64,000 bases of DNA from Gnetum montanum (Eukaryota > Streptophyta > Gnetopsida > Gnetales > Gnetaceae): contig MNCI01001841.1 in assembly GCA_015680685.1 (NCBI GenBank), positions 199,167-263,166 of the forward strand. Direction: 5' to 3'. How positions within the stretch are numbered: position 1 is the first letter of the stretch; every line of letters starts with the position of its first letter. The position numbers and the translations under genes were made by a program. This document shows, one piece after another, positions 1-11,008 of this stretch. Under the pieces are notes generated by a model that ran no database searches, was not told the origin of the DNA, and worked only from the letters and a program-made list of their open reading frames with translations.

Positions 1-1380
1 AGAGAGAGAGAGAGAAGTTTTGTTGCTGCAAATGCCAAGATTGCACCTTTCGTTGTCCATCCGTAAGCGCGCCATCGATCTTGCTCCTTACATAATTGCT
101 TCAGCACTGCTCCATTTCGAGGGTTCTCTCTAGATCCAATCCTTTGTTGTATGATTACCATCTTCACACACAACATAGTCTTATATTAGCAAGGGTAAAT
201 GACTTTCAATGCAATTGATACCTTGCTTCGGTGAAAAGGTCCATTGGCTAAGTTGTGGCATGACTGATTATGGGTCTGGAGATATAATATTGATGACTAC
301 CAAAGGTGTAGGGGTTAGGAGAAAATTGAAAAAATTGGATCCCATACCCCAATGACTAATCGCGAACCTCCGGTAGTGTTAGAATGGAGAAAGAAAAGGA
401 GTAAGAAAGATAGATAAAAAGGGACAACTATGACATCGATGAAATGGATGTCAAGATGGAAATGAACAAAATAAAATGGATTGTAAAAATGTTAGGGAAA
501 ATAATTTAACAGATGCATCAAATAGGAATGTTAGTGGGTCCTCCCCAAAGCAGCCTCATGCCCTTAATGCCCTAACAAACCCACATTCGAAGAGTCCGTA
601 GGCCCTAGGAATGTCTGTTGGAACAAGAGTTAAAGTCTTAACCACAAGAATTTACCAAAAAGAAAACAATGCATCATCCAAGATATACACTAATGATACA
701 ACCGACAATGAGGTGAACAATGGAGAGAAGGGTGGAGAGAAGAGAATGGAATGGACTCCCAAGAACAAGGTGGTGTACAGCCCCTTGTGTGTTTCATGAT
801 TAATGTGACTTGGCCAATCTCATTCCAACTTTGGCCTCAAACCAACCACGGGAACCACACCATGCAAAGACTTTGTTATTTTTATTTTCTCATCATCTCG
901 GTGATTGGGTGACGTCGAAAGGGTAAGAAAACTCAAGAAGAAAAACATCCAAGCACCCAAGAGAATGACCAACTCAAAAGCATTAAATTCCCTTGAAGTC
1001 ACATCCTTTTCAATCCTTGAGTCCTTCCTTAGTTTGAGAAATACCCAGTCACCTATTCGTTAATGTTCTTATTTGGAAAGGGATTGTACATTTCCAAGCC
1101 AAGAGAGACCATAGAACTTGTGGATGGATGGATGAAGTGGGCTCATTGCCTACCATATCAAAAGAAGCATACCTTAGTGTCAACATCATGAATTAAAGGT
1201 AAAAACCAAACATTAGAAATCAATGAAAAATAGTTCATACCATTAGGAAGAACACTTATTGGATGACAAACTTCCAAGGTGGATCACACATGCACACACA
1301 AAAAATGGAAAAGTATAACGATGTTGTAAAATAAAAACAAGAAAAGTTAAAGAAATTTATAAAACAAAAATGTGTAAAAA

Positions 1381-1500
1381 AACTTGTAAAAAAAACATGG
1401 AAAATAAAAATGTGTAAAACAAAAATATGTAAAACAAAAATGTGTAAAACAAAAATGTGTAAGACAAAAATGTGTAAAAAAAATGTGTAAGATAGAAACC
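1381..1500. repeat. A-rich minisatellite in element F
   Basis: About seven imperfect copies of a 15-17 bp unit containing AAAATGTGTAAAAC. It lies in the non-coding part of F just past the protease (in F's orientation). Element C has a similar A-rich stretch at about 13,820-13,900 without a clear array. No coding role is visible; minus-strand translation gives only a low-complexity Phe/His/Val string. Confidence 0.7.
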
Positions 1501-1660
1501 TAAAAAGAACTAAGGGCCTCCAATGATTAGCATAGGTGGCCATCTCCCCCATGACTGAATGGAAAGGGAGAGATCCAAAATAATGAACATTTATTTGAAT
1601 TTCTTAAAAGTTCCCAACTTCTCCCCATTGATGTTCTTAGATTAAGGGGTGGAAGCCGGT

Positions 1661-1746
1661 GACACTCATATTCCAATGTATCTATGCCTTCATTGTTGGC
1701 ATNCGACACTCATATTCCAATGTATCTATGCCTTCATTGTTGGCAT
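1661..1746. other. Single-N assembly join with duplicated 42-bp contig ends
   Basis: The N at 1,703 is flanked by the same 42 bp at 1,661-1,702 and 1,705-1,746, with one extra C after the N. The same arrangement and length occurs at 15,319-15,404. Two contigs that overlap by 42 bp were apparently joined through one N instead of merged. Treat the duplication as artefact. Confidence 0.85.
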
Positions 1747-1804
1747 GAGTTATTCCCCCAGTTTGTTTCATGCATGTTGGTTTGCTCTTTCAACTAGCTA
1801 TCAA

Positions 1805-2584
1805 CTACGAGGTGTCTACTACTGGTGTGGTTGCTACATACATGTACCTTTGAATTTGCGTTTCTTGGGCACACCGATTACATGGAAGAGATGTTGAACA
1901 TTCTTCCATGTCATCACCCTCTAATTCACTATATGTGATGCATGGAACTTTCTTCTTCTTGATCTTTCCATAAATATTTACCTTGAATATCTCCAAGGAA
2001 AGATCACGAATCCCTAGGTACACATCTATTGTACTTAGCCATGGCCTTCCCATTATAATTGGGAAGTCCCCTTTATCATTGTTAACTTCTACCACCAGGA
2101 AATTAGCTGGGTATGACCACCCACACACAGTGGTAATGATGTCCTCCACCAATCCCAAGGGAATGGTGATGGACTGGTCAGCCAGCTCTAATTGAATGTT
2201 GCTCTTCTTAAGTTGGGGTAGGTTCCAGGCTTGATACATTTCTCGTGAGATTAAATTAACTCCGAAAAATGAGTCAAGAAGAGCCTTATGTGGTTTGCTC
2301 CCGGTGACTTGTAAATAAATTAGGGGACTCCCAGGGTCAGATAGTTTTCTGGGAAGGTGGCCTACCTTGATCCAGTCGGTTACAATATGTGTTAACATAA
2401 CCATATGTGTGAAGCTCTGGTTTTGGTTTGAAGGGAGCTCCGAAGCCTTGTATGTTGGAGGAGTGATCACAGACTCAACCGCTTGTTGTTGGGAGAGCTT
2501 CTCTGGCCTTTTGGTTCTAAAGAAGGATCTTCTCTTTTTACAGTTGTTAGAACTAGCAATGGGTTGAATGTTTATAGCTCTCAC
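1805..2584 (-). pseudogene. Athila-type retrotransposon aspartic protease (element F)
   Basis: Open frame of 259 codons. The middle and C-terminal half reads as a gypsy retropepsin: an ALLDSFFGVNLIS segment at the catalytic site, then a LADQSITIPLGLVEDI strand, then PIIMGRPWLSTID near the flap/C-terminal signature. The catalytic D[ST]GA is altered to DSFF, so the enzyme is probably dead although the frame is open. The N-terminal 80 residues are a basic linker from gag. It follows F gag on the same strand. Family assignment is from motif pattern only. No RT follows, which fits a gag-protease-only derivative. Confidence 0.7.
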
Positions 2585-2589
2585 AGCGT

Positions 2590-3825
2590 TACATTGTTAC
2601 GGTTGAGTGGGGAGTTCCCCTTGCATTGTTGGAGCAGGTTGTATGGGAACTACATGTGGAAGAGGTGCGGACGAATTTGGAGGATGGTACATGTGTGGAG
2701 TATCTCCCAGAGGGGAAGGAGTCCTCCTAAAGTACTCCTGAACTTGGTAGTAACGTTGGGAGTTGTGTGACCCATAGAGTCACTTGGAGAAACTGACTAC
2801 TACACATAATAGACATAAGGATCAGGTTACCAATAAGGGTACTATTGTCTCAACGGTGGCATCCCCCATGATTGTGGGTATTGCCACTGCTGATGTTGCC
2901 CGATGGGTTGTGGTGGAGTTCCACTTAGATAGTACGTTAATGGTTGGTGGAACTGTCTTGGGTTACCTTGAGGATAAGGTAACCTTTGGGATGTCTGTCG
3001 TTGGTTAAGTCTCGGGTTAAGTGCATACATCCTAGACTCTTGTAGATGTGAGATGATTGGACAACATCCCTTAGGATGGTCATATTGGCAGATCTCACAT
3101 CCACCGTCATCATCTGTGTTTGAGTCCACACTCTCATCGGAGATAGTAATTTTCCCCTTACCCTTGTTATGTGCAAGGTCTGAATCTTGCCTCTTTTTCT
3201 TATCTTTGTCACTACTTTGTTCCACCTTAGACTCTTCTACGATTTTCAAGATAGTTTCAAGTCTAGATTCTAAGGAATCCCACAATTGATCCACCTTAGC
3301 CAATACTTATGTTATTAGTTTTTGCATCAGCAAGGTTTTTTTGTTCACCAACTCTTCGAGTGGTGACTCATCCTCTTCATTGCATAATTTCACTCCCTTC
3401 TTTCAAAGAGAGGGATCACAGTTATATTCTTCTACACTTTCCCTTTTTTGTAGTTCACCTTCTTCTTTTTCTACTTGTTCCAACAAGTGATGTATCTCAT
3501 GGGATCTAAGTTTTGATAGTCTCCCTTGGGCATAAGTCCCAAGGGTTCTCCTAGTTTCGTACCTTAGCCCATCTACGATGTGGTGAAGTTGATCTCATTG
3601 AGCATAACCATGGCCTAGGAAACAATGTAATAATGCATAGTAGCAGCCCATGACATCATCCAAGGATTCATGATTACCTTGCTTCCATCCTTGGATCTGC
3701 TTATGCAAAATTAGACACTCTAGAGTACGTTTGATATTTATCGTTGAAGAGTTCTAACATCATACTCCACCTCCTAATGGTTTCTAGTTCTAAGGACCGG
3801 TACCAACTCTCTACTTCCTTGATGA
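2590..3825 (-). pseudogene. Athila-type gag, truncated (element F)
   Basis: Capsid-like sequence at about 3,500-3,825, then an open frame at 2,842-3,303 carrying a zinc-knuckle-like CEICQYDHPKGCCP motif and a Pro/Gln-rich tail. Element C's gag at 14,760-14,957 has the equivalent CIICLYNHRKGQCP. This CxxCxxxHxxxxCP spacing is the one I associate with Athila-lineage gag. The N-terminus is missing because the frame ends at the junction with element E. Several frame breaks and stops separate the capsid and knuckle parts. Gag would assemble the retrotransposon particle; this copy cannot make a whole protein. Confidence 0.7.
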
Positions 3826-4304
3826 GTGCAATTACTATAGTGATATTACTATAGTGCAATCAAAGCTCATTTCCATAAAAGGAAAGCTAGTCATGGTGGA
3901 AACCAAGGTGGAACATGCAAAAATAGAAGTGTATCAACTACAACAAGAGCTAGCCACCTTGAGAGCTAAGAGATGGGACCCTACTCATTTTGTTGCACTT
4001 GACCAATTGGAAAAATTTTGAATAGATTAGCTAAATCAATTGATTGAATAGAATAATGTTGCTGAGCTAGAGAAGAAGAAGGTCATCTGGAATCCCTCAA
4101 CTACTAAAGCTCAATCATATGCCCAAGCAAAGGCATTGACCACTGCACAAGAAGAAAATAAATAGCTTGCTATGAATAATGCAAGATTGACCACTATAGA
4201 AAAATAAAAGAACATCTTAGAGGAAAGTGTCCACTAGTTAGAAGAATAACTAGTGAGGATCCATTGAGACATCAACAAATTAACCAAAAAAATTGAACCC
4301 TCTC

Positions 4305-5147
4305 TAATGAGTGGCGAGGTACCCCTACACTCAACCATATGAATACGAGCATAACACGTGCAATCCGGTCGAACTCCGTAGACTAAGTTCCTACACGCCT
4401 CATGGAACACTTAAGGTTAATTATTCGTTGTCTTCCTAGACTTACTTGTATTTGTCATGGTGTATGGTTAAGCAAGTATGAGGTATATGATTTTTATAGC
4501 TTTTTCTATTTTATCTCCTATGCTAAGAGGTGAAGGGTTGAAGAGACTAATTACTAACTCTAACTAACTAACAAAGTCTGAATTAATCTAGCATCAACAT
4601 TTCTTCCCACTTACCATTCGCACCCTGAACAAATGCAACCATGGTTACCAAATGCTAGTCGTTGCTGGGATCACCACGCGTAACGCACATGCTCGAAGCG
4701 GTTGTACTGAGGCACTTAACTAGGAGAGAAGGGTTGAGAAAGATTTAACAACTAATAAAGCATTTAAATGGAAAAAATAAATAATAATAAATAAAATCCT
4801 AATTAGCCTATTCCATGCACTACAAGGTTTATCCAAGAAGCTCGTCTTTATTGCCGTACACAAACTTGTGTTCAGGTACAATGTTTGCTCGAATAAAGAT
4901 CCGTTCACTTTAGGACTCCTACTATGGGCACATGGAAAATATTCTATCTCTGAAGTGATCAATTTACCAAAGTTTCACTATGGTCTAAGCCTAGGATGAG
5001 GAAACAAGGGAGAGTCACCTTTTATTTATAGATATGACGGCGCACCGCGATATCGCGTATGCGATATCGCAGAGGAAGACGTGATATCGCGTACGCGATA
5101 TCGCGAGGGATGCGATATTGCGGTCCATGTGATATCGCATCCCATCA
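4305..5147 (-). repeat. Solo LTR (C/E family) with perfect 5-bp target duplication
   Basis: 843 bp bounded by CTCTC at 4,300-4,304 and 5,148-5,152. Its left end (TAATGAGTGGCGAGGTACCC) matches the ends of the element C LTRs at 11,009 and 45,694. On the minus strand it starts TGATGGGATG; the other end has decayed from CA to TA. A minus-strand TATA box lies at about 5,019-5,027. No PBS or polypurine tract adjoins it, and the coiled-coil ORF of element E continues on both sides. It is therefore the product of LTR-LTR recombination. Confidence 0.9.
5048..5145. repeat. GCGATATCGC palindrome array in solo-LTR U3
   Basis: Six copies of GCGATATCGC or one-base variants (GTGATATCGC, GCGATATTGC) in about 100 bp, just upstream of the minus-strand TATA box. 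The variants are the products expected from CpG deamination on either strand. Related LTRs carry different words at this place. Confidence 0.85.
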
Positions 5148-6125
5148 CTCTCAATGAAAGAGGTTCACATAATTCATCAAAAATATACAATTGAAATAAG
5201 CACATGGTAAAACAAGGCCAAGAAACATGAGAAGTTGAAGGAGCACTTCTGAAACCAAGTTGGCATGTATCAACAAATTAACAGAAATGAAATCTAGATG
5301 GAAAAAACCTACATCGGATCAAATTCAATGCAAAATCCTAATTAGTAGCCCATCCTAGATAGTTATGCATTAGTCCACCAAGCAAAAGTAAAGAATAAAG
5401 ACCTATAGATTGAAAACTTAAAGTAATAAATGGCATCAGCTAACCTTAGATATGCCAACCTTGCCATGTTAATAGCAGGTTGGCCTAGAAATGAACTAGA
5501 GCAACAAATAGCAACCACCTATGCATTATATGAAAAAGAGTTTGCAAATAGAAAAAATTATTTATAAAAACTCCATGTGACAAATTTAGAATTGGATTTG
5601 ATTAAGGCCTGCTACCATGGATAGAAAGATGTAGCCTTAGACCTAGCTAGAAGATTAATAGATCACCAAGAATTGAAAGAAAAGGTCAAGGACTTTAAGG
5701 AAGAACAATGACAATTTGTAGCATGGTACATGAAAATAAACAAAATGTTTTCGTAGCTGTTGTGCCCATGGGATGTACTAATTCTAGCACACATTAACTT
5801 AGCAACTTGGATGGTACATGACCCAAGGACAAAGGAAGAAAAGTTGCAAGCACTCCTTAACCACTACGAATTTCAAAAGCCTGGAAACAAAGGGAAGTGA
5901 CTAATGGAAGGACCACCACCTCCAGGAACTACATGTGCTTCCCCAATTTTGTATCTTGTAATGTTATGTCCATATTTTTTTTAAAACACCAATGTAGCAT
6001 GTAAAAGTCAATTTGTGTGTCTAGTCAAATCAATCAATAATAACATGCCTTCCTAATATTTTGTTAAGAGCTTATTTCTCATTTTTTTAAACTCAAGGAT
6101 GAGTTTTCATTTAGTTGTAGGGGTA

Positions 6126-7001
6126 TGATGACGCATGTTTTGCATGACTTTGATATTAGGGTCGTGATGTTGGGTATTTGATATTAAGGCCATGATGTCA
6201 AGCATTCAATATCAAGGCACAACCTCTGATGTCAACCATTCGATATCACCCCTTCCATGCTAGCCTATAAATATCACACTTGGGTGCACAATTGGGATAT
6301 AGATTATTAATAGATTTCAAGTTTTATTGTGTCCTAGTGCATGCCCATTGTGTGATGTTAAGTGATTGTATGACATCCTTATTTGAGCATGACATACTTG
6401 GATGCATTACATAATCAGCAATAAAGATCAAGATTACTTTCATCATTGCAGTATCCACTTCAATTTATTATTGCTTTTAATTGTTTAATATTTTACTATT
6501 TTTCTTCGTTAATGTTTCCATTTATTACTCTTTATTATTCCTATCATTAAGCGAAATGAGTACGACTAATTGCAAGTGCTTAAGTGTAATTACTTGGTAT
6601 CCTAGTCTTGTATCATTTAGTATGCCTAGTGAGGTACACTTGGTAATCCCAATGGTAGTTACACGAAGTCTAAGGCATGTATAGACAATTAGGAACAGAT
6701 ACTCATTACACATAGGCTAGTTTAGACTTTACTTTTCATTGTTAATTAGCTTAATTAATTAATCTCTTAAATTATCATTAGGAGTAGCTTAGGGCCAAAC
6801 AACATCAATCATCATATGCCTCACTCTGGACTAAACCATACATGACAAAGCTGCCATTACTCCAAGTGGGAAGATAGCAAACTATGATCAAGGCATAATG
6901 ATGTACATGCACAACTAGTTCCATCCATGGAATTCAATCAGATCATGCATGAAGGCTTGTGATTCGTGTGGTTGGATGTAGGGGTACCTCGTCACTCATC
7001 A
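6126..7001 (+). repeat. 3' LTR of element E
   Basis: 876 bp, TG...CA, plus orientation as shown by the upstream polypurine tract and the TATA box CCTATAAATATCAC at about 6,264-6,277. It aligns in reverse with the LTRs of element C and with the solo LTR over R/U5. Its U3 (about 6,145-6,255) carries a different word set (GATATT, GATATC, GATGTC). The element D integrase frame stops exactly at its right edge. Confidence 0.85.
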
Positions 7002-7425
7002 CCTCATGAGATGTAGCTCTTCTAGTTGGTTTGGCTTCTAGCCAATGTGTAGAATAGTTAGTTTCCATTAAAGTAAATTTATGTTGGCCTAATGATGATG
7101 GGTTGATGACTCTGATAAAATTAAGAGCCCATTGTGCAAAAGATCTTACTTCAATAATAGGTTTTAGAGGTGCTAAGCTTTTAGAATCTCTTCCTTTAAA
7201 TATTTGACATTAGATGTAATTTTTTGAAATATTATAAGCATTAGTAGTTATATTTGGCTAGTAGTAACTAGCCTTTGTATCTTGTGAGTTAAAGATAAAT
7301 AGTCTAACTGTCCTTCATCATGTAAGCTTTTTACCACATCATTGGTTTCTTCTCTATCTAAACACCTAAGGAGAACTCCTGCAAAGTTCTTTCTGAAATG
7401 ATTGCCATTAATTATAGTAAATTTA
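7002..7425 (-). pseudogene. Integrase fragment of element D
   Basis: The minus strand gives the zinc-domain start (KNFAGVLLRCLDREE...VVKSLHDEG), stops in the middle, then the core start ALNFIRVINPSSLGQH and NYSTHWLEAKPTR. The latter corresponds to the WGLDFIGPI...TDYFTKWVEA stretch of gypsy integrases, including the first catalytic Asp position, here Asn. The frame stops at the element E boundary, so the second Asp and the Glu are missing. Several in-frame stops also occur. It follows RNase H as expected. Confidence 0.75.
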
Positions 7426-7639
7426 GGGCTTCTAGATATTAGTAGTTTACACTTGTACCTAGATAGGTTCCAAGGACAATGATGGAAAGCTAAATATTAT
7501 TTGATATCTTCATATCAAGGATCATTTAAGCAGTTTGATGCAAACGAAACTGATTCATTATCTTCAAGTTGTAACACATGTATAGGTATGGGTTCAAGCT
7601 CAAATGGGCCTTTGGTTTTTCTAGGGTTGCTACTTGGGC

Positions 7640-8110
7640 TATTAGTTTGGCTAAACCATCTACTTTTACTAGTTTTGCTACCTTTCATTGAATATCATAT
7701 TCTTGCAACTTCATAATCCATTTGGCTCTTTTTTCTGAAGGATCTTAGAGCTTTGCTAGAGCGACAATACTAGGATTTGGAATAATTACAATAATCTTTA
7801 ATTTTAAAAGGTAAAATAGAAACTTCTTTAAAGCATTAACTATTGCATATAATTGTTTTTCTACAAGAGAGTATCTTAATTTAACATCTTTAAGTGGATC
7901 AAACATATAAGTATGGATTGTTCTTCCTAATTAGCTATCTCTTGAGTCAAAATGGCAGTTGTGATCACTTACAAAGGCATATACAAAAAAATCATTTTCA
8001 TACCAAGGAGCAACTAAAACTGGAGCTTCAACCATAGCTTCGTTTATAGCTAAGAAAGCATTTTTGCATTCAATGGTCCATGTAATATCCTCATCTTTCT
8101 TTAGCATTAT
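7640..8110 (-). pseudogene. Degenerate RNase H of element D
   Basis: Between RT and integrase. Minus-strand translation shows decayed pieces, including KSQMDYEVARI near 7,690-7,730, which corresponds to the KW-EFDI segment after gypsy RNase H. Numerous stops and frame breaks occur. It is identified mainly by position. Confidence 0.45.
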
Positions 8111-8112
8111 GT

Positions 8113-8997
8113 TTAAGAGCTCTTACTAGTTTTGCAAACATTGAACATATCTTCAGATAAAGTTAATCTTCCCAAAAGAAATCTCTTAAATCCTTTGGAT
8201 AAGAGATAAGGAATTTCTAGGATGGCATTAACACATTCAGGATCAATAGAAATACCTTCTCTTGTCACTATGTAACCAAGGAATTTTCCACTTTGTACAC
8301 CAAATGTAGACTTCTTAGCGTTTAATATCAAATCATACTTTCTACACCTTAAAAATATATTTTTAAGATCTTCTATATGAGTCTCTCTATTGCATCAGAA
8401 AATTATTAAGTCATCTAAATAAATAACTATATTTTTCTTAATCATCCCTTCAAAAGTTTTATCCATGACACGTTAAAAGGTTAATCCTACATTCAATCAT
8501 CCAAAAGGCATTCTGGCATATTGAGATGTTCCCCATTGTGTTACGAAAGCTATTTTATGTTGATCTTTCTTATTGACAAGAATTTAATAGTAACCTAAGT
8601 ATCCATCTAAGAATGAGTATATTTGCACATCATTTACTACTTCAATTAGCTCCTCCATAAGTGGAAGTGAATAGTTATCTTTAATGCAAGATGCATTAAG
8701 ATTTCGAAAGTTAATGCACAACCGTATCTCTCCAGATTTCTTACATAAGGGAACCAAGTTTAAAACCCAATTAAAATGTCTAACTAGATATATTATTTTA
8801 GATTCCAAAATTTTATCAATCTCCTTTTTCATTAAAGGTTCAATTCTAGGATTGACTAGTCTTAATTTTTGTCTAAAAGGTTTAGTTTCAAGTCTAAATG
8901 GTATTGTGTGGGTAATGATAAATGGATTATAAACCTTTAAATCTTCATAGGACCAAGCTTCAACATCATTGGATTCATGTAGCAATGCAATTAACAT
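8113..8997 (-). pseudogene. Gypsy reverse transcriptase of element D
   Basis: The open part 8,584-8,997 reads AWSYEDLK, then VNPRIEPLMKKEIDKIL, SGEIRLCINFRNLNASCIKDNYSLP and IYSFLDGYLGYY, the standard gypsy RT blocks. It continues with decayed sequence containing the catalytic YLDDLIIF at about 8,398-8,425, and then the open 8,113-8,331 (NAKKSTFGVQSGKFLGYIVTREGI), the conserved C-terminal RT block. It is broken by stops and frame changes between 8,332 and 8,583. RT would copy element RNA into DNA; this copy is inactive. Lineage is Tat/Ogre-like by its extra RNase H. Confidence 0.85.
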
Positions 8998-9092
8998 ATC
9001 CTTTTTGTCAGAATGTAAATGTTTGCCTATTCAAATAGGATGTTCTTGATCTTTCTTTTTTATTAAAGCAATTTCAATTTCTGTTGATACTT

Positions 9093-9179
9093 GTCAATCT
9101 TTATGTTATAGTACTTCAATTTTCAATCTTTATGTTATAGTACTTCAATTGTCAATCTTTATGTTATAGTACTTCAATT
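9093..9179. repeat. 29-bp tandem repeat, three copies
   Basis: Three near-identical 29-bp copies (9,093-9,121; 9,122-9,150; 9,151-9,179) of a unit containing CTTTATGTTATAGTACTTC. They lie in the element D linker between aRH and RT. 87 bp keeps frame, but the local frame has stops. Likely a local slippage or unequal-exchange expansion after death of the element. Confidence 0.9.
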
Positions 9180-9429
9180 TTGTTGTCTATTTTCTAAAAT
9201 TAAATTTTCACAGTAATCGCATGACGTGAAACTTCATTGATAAAGATTGAGTCATTCAAATAAGTGTGTGAAGCTTCAAGAATCTGATCATAAAGCTTTC
9301 CTTAACTAGTAAGAAAATGTGTAATCTGATGATCATCATCAAACACTTATAAAGATAGCACATTATCAGGGATGGAGTAACAATCGACCTTTTCCATAAT
9401 GATTTCAAAATCCCAAGCTCCATAAGAAA

Positions 9430-9860
9430 ATCGAAGATCAAGAATGCAAGAAGCTTGTGCTAAAGCATTAAGAATGTGGTTTTCATCTCTATGGACATGT
9501 TCTAATGTGATAAGATCAAATTCCTTGAACAATTCTAATAGATACGTCTTGTATGCTTAAATTAAAGGATCCTTATGTTTATCCTTATCTTCATAAACAT
9601 TGTTGATTTGATTCACAATAAGTTGTGAATAACTGTAAATCTTTAACTTTGAAAGATCAAAGTAAATAGCATACTTTAGTACATGGATTAAAGCTTCATA
9701 TTTAGCCATGTTGTTTATCATGGGCTTTGAAAATGAATGGCCTTAAGCTTTGGAGCTTCCCCAAGGGGAATTAACATAATGCTAGCATTGCATCCTTGTT
9801 TTGATGAGGCTTCATCAATCCTAAGTATCCATGTGTTCAAGTTATTAAAATCCAAAAAGT
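9430..9860 (-). pseudogene. Second RNase H (aRH-like) of element D, upstream of RT
   Basis: Minus-strand reading gives WILRIDEASSKQGCNASIML (first catalytic Asp), then NNMAKYEALIHVLKYA (catalytic Glu), then YSQLIVNQINNVY (Asp of DSQL changed to Tyr), then LEHVHRDENHILNALAQAS. This TNN-AEYEAL...DSQLVVNQ...N-ADALA pattern matches the additional archaeal-like RNase H of Tat-lineage gypsy elements. Element B has the same domain at 40,005-40,495, but there it follows RNase H. One stop lies between the blocks. The position between protease and RT is directly visible. Confidence 0.8.
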
Positions 9861-10374
9861 AAGCTATTTTATCGATATAAGTATTATTATCATCATAAAT
9901 TGGATTATCATCTAAAGATTGGATAGTGAAAATTTCACTAATATCCTTGCCTTTACCAATTGGTGGAGGATCACCAAATAGAAAAGTCTTTCCATTATGT
10001 TGGTGAAAAGGTAATGTATCAATGTGAAGTTGAAAAAGTTCCCTATAAATTTGGTAATAGGATGTGGCATAAGTATGGATATAAGGGTTAATATCATGTA
10101 AGGAGTCATTCATTACATCTAAATTTTCATCCAACTTATATTCACCAAAATTAAGATCAATGACTTCAACAAAGTCTATGCTTTGATCTATTAACATAAC
10201 ATGATATTCTTGAAGACTTAAGATGACATGATGACGGAAAGGTTCTCTAGGGATTATTACATGTTCAAATCCCTCTTTAGTTGGAAAAAGAAGTTCTAAG
10301 AAATCAGATCTAAAGAAATCTCCAAATTGGACACCAAAGGTATGTGATAGCAACATGTCATAAGTAGGTTTCAT
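9718..10374 (-). pseudogene. Element D polyprotein segment linking protease and aRH
   Basis: Open frame of 218 codons. The C-terminal 35 residues are the start of the aRH domain. The rest is an acidic linker without a recognised domain (HDINPYIHTYATSYYQIYREL, HQHNGKTFLFGDPPPIGKG). It is downstream of the protease in the same strand and probably part of one Gag-Pol. No own promoter or separate start is evident. Confidence 0.6.
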
Positions 10375-10513
10375 ATCAACTCCTAAGGTGTCTGCGTGAC
10401 ATGAGAAATTAGGATATTACTTTAGGTGAATGAATATCTTTGAGTGATCCTACCACATGGACGTTAGATCCATCAAGTTCGATAACACTTCTTGTTTATG
10501 AAATCATTTAGGC

Positions 10514-10846
10514 TCATAAAGTTTTACATACTTTAAGAGGCATGACATTTACAATAGCTCCTAAATCTATTATACAATTATGAACATTCTTTATTATTAT
10601 GATTAAAGTGGTTAGAAAAGAAGGTTGGTCCCTCTTGGCTTGTTGGTGGAGAATGGGTGGATGAAGGATTTCAGCTCCATCTACGAAATGAACTTGTTTT
10701 TCATTAATAGGAGTCTTACCTTTATCTCTAAATTCATTGATCAATCTATGTATCACTTCTTTTTCTTCTTTAAATTGTAATAGTTCATGCATAGGTATAT
10801 TGGCCTTAACCCTTTGCAAATCTTCTATAAGATCATCAATTTTCAT
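10514..10846 (-). pseudogene. Aspartic protease N-terminal part of element D
   Basis: Open frame starting MKIDDLIEDLQRVKANIPMHELL, a conserved pre-protease segment of plant gypsy Pol (KIPYSELLK-like). It ends with NCIIDLGAIVNVMPLKVCK, which holds the catalytic DLGA. Frame breaks follow. It continues from gag (46,594-47,787) across the inserted element C. Confidence 0.75.
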
Positions 10847-11008
10847 CTCACTCCTAGGTTCATGTTGGTTTTGATTGGAATGATTATGGATCTGTAATTA
10901 TGTTCTAGGTTGTGTTTGTTGTTGAGATATATTATTGTGGTTTTATCTACTAAGAGGGATGTATGTGTTCCATTTTGGATTACTAGAGTTATTCATGATG
11001 TCACTAAT

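Larger units (their letters stand above)
1..3825 (-). mobile_element. Element F: partial Athila-like gypsy element (gag-protease plus non-coding part)
   Basis: Minus-strand remains of a Ty3/gypsy element. Gag lies at about 2,590-3,825, an aspartic protease at 1,805-2,584, then non-coding sequence runs off the left edge. The non-coding part (about 540-1,560) and the gag resemble the same parts of element C (about 12,830-13,940 and 14,700-15,600), so F and C are one family. No LTR of F is visible. Its gag is cut at about 3,825, where plus-strand element E sequence begins next to a short duplication of ATTACTATAGTG. No RT or integrase is seen. Positions 1-16 are an (AG)n run. Confidence 0.7.
3893..5900 (+). 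pseudogene. Degenerate coiled-coil ORF of element E, split by a solo LTR
   Basis: Reading from ATG 3,893 gives a charged, Gln/Glu/Lys-rich coiled-coil protein with in-frame stops. It is interrupted at 4,305-5,147 by a solo LTR and picks up again afterwards, with frame breaks, until TGA at 5,898-5,900. Minus the insertion and one TSD copy it is about 1.16 kb. Many stops are TAG or TAA where CAG or CAA would suit a coiled coil, as expected from C-to-T decay of methylated cytosines. It sits between the unseen pol and the 3' LTR, the usual place for an extra ORF in Athila-like elements. I see no membrane segment, so I do not call it env. Function unknown. Confidence 0.5.
3826..7001 (+). mobile_element. 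Element E: 3' part of a gypsy element with 3' LTR
   Basis: Plus-strand. A degenerate coiled-coil ORF (3,893-5,900) is followed by about 225 bp of non-coding sequence, a polypurine-like GTTGTAGGGGTA just before 6,126, and the 3' LTR at 6,126-7,001. The sequence before the LTR (ACTCAAGGATGAGTTTT) matches the element C pre-LTR sequence on the other strand (about 11,930-11,945). E breaks the integrase of element D at 7,002. Its left end and 5' LTR are not in the window, because element F sequence starts at about 3,825. The five bases right of the LTR are CCTCA, the expected TSD for a left end outside the window. Confidence 0.65.
7002..11008 (-). mobile_element. Element D, 3' part: gypsy pol (PR, aRH, RT, RH, IN)
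   Basis: Minus-strand pol of a Ty3/gypsy element, read from 11,008 down to 7,002. Its 5' part (gag) is at 46,594-47,787 on the other side of element C. The gag reading frame resumes across C once one copy of the CTAAT duplication is removed. It is truncated at 7,002 by element E, so the end of integrase and the 3' LTR are missing from the window. Domain order on the coding strand is protease, an RNase H of the second (archaeal-like) type, RT, RNase H, integrase. Confidence 0.85.

Noticed and set aside
1256-1552. Minus frame with repeated IFVLH pentads, like a repetitive membrane protein
   Set aside because: It is the translation of the AAAATGTGTAAAAC minisatellite.
4305-7001. Solo LTR and E LTR as the two ends of one element
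   Set aside because: They are in opposite orientations (TATA boxes on opposite strands), and the solo LTR has its own perfect target duplication.
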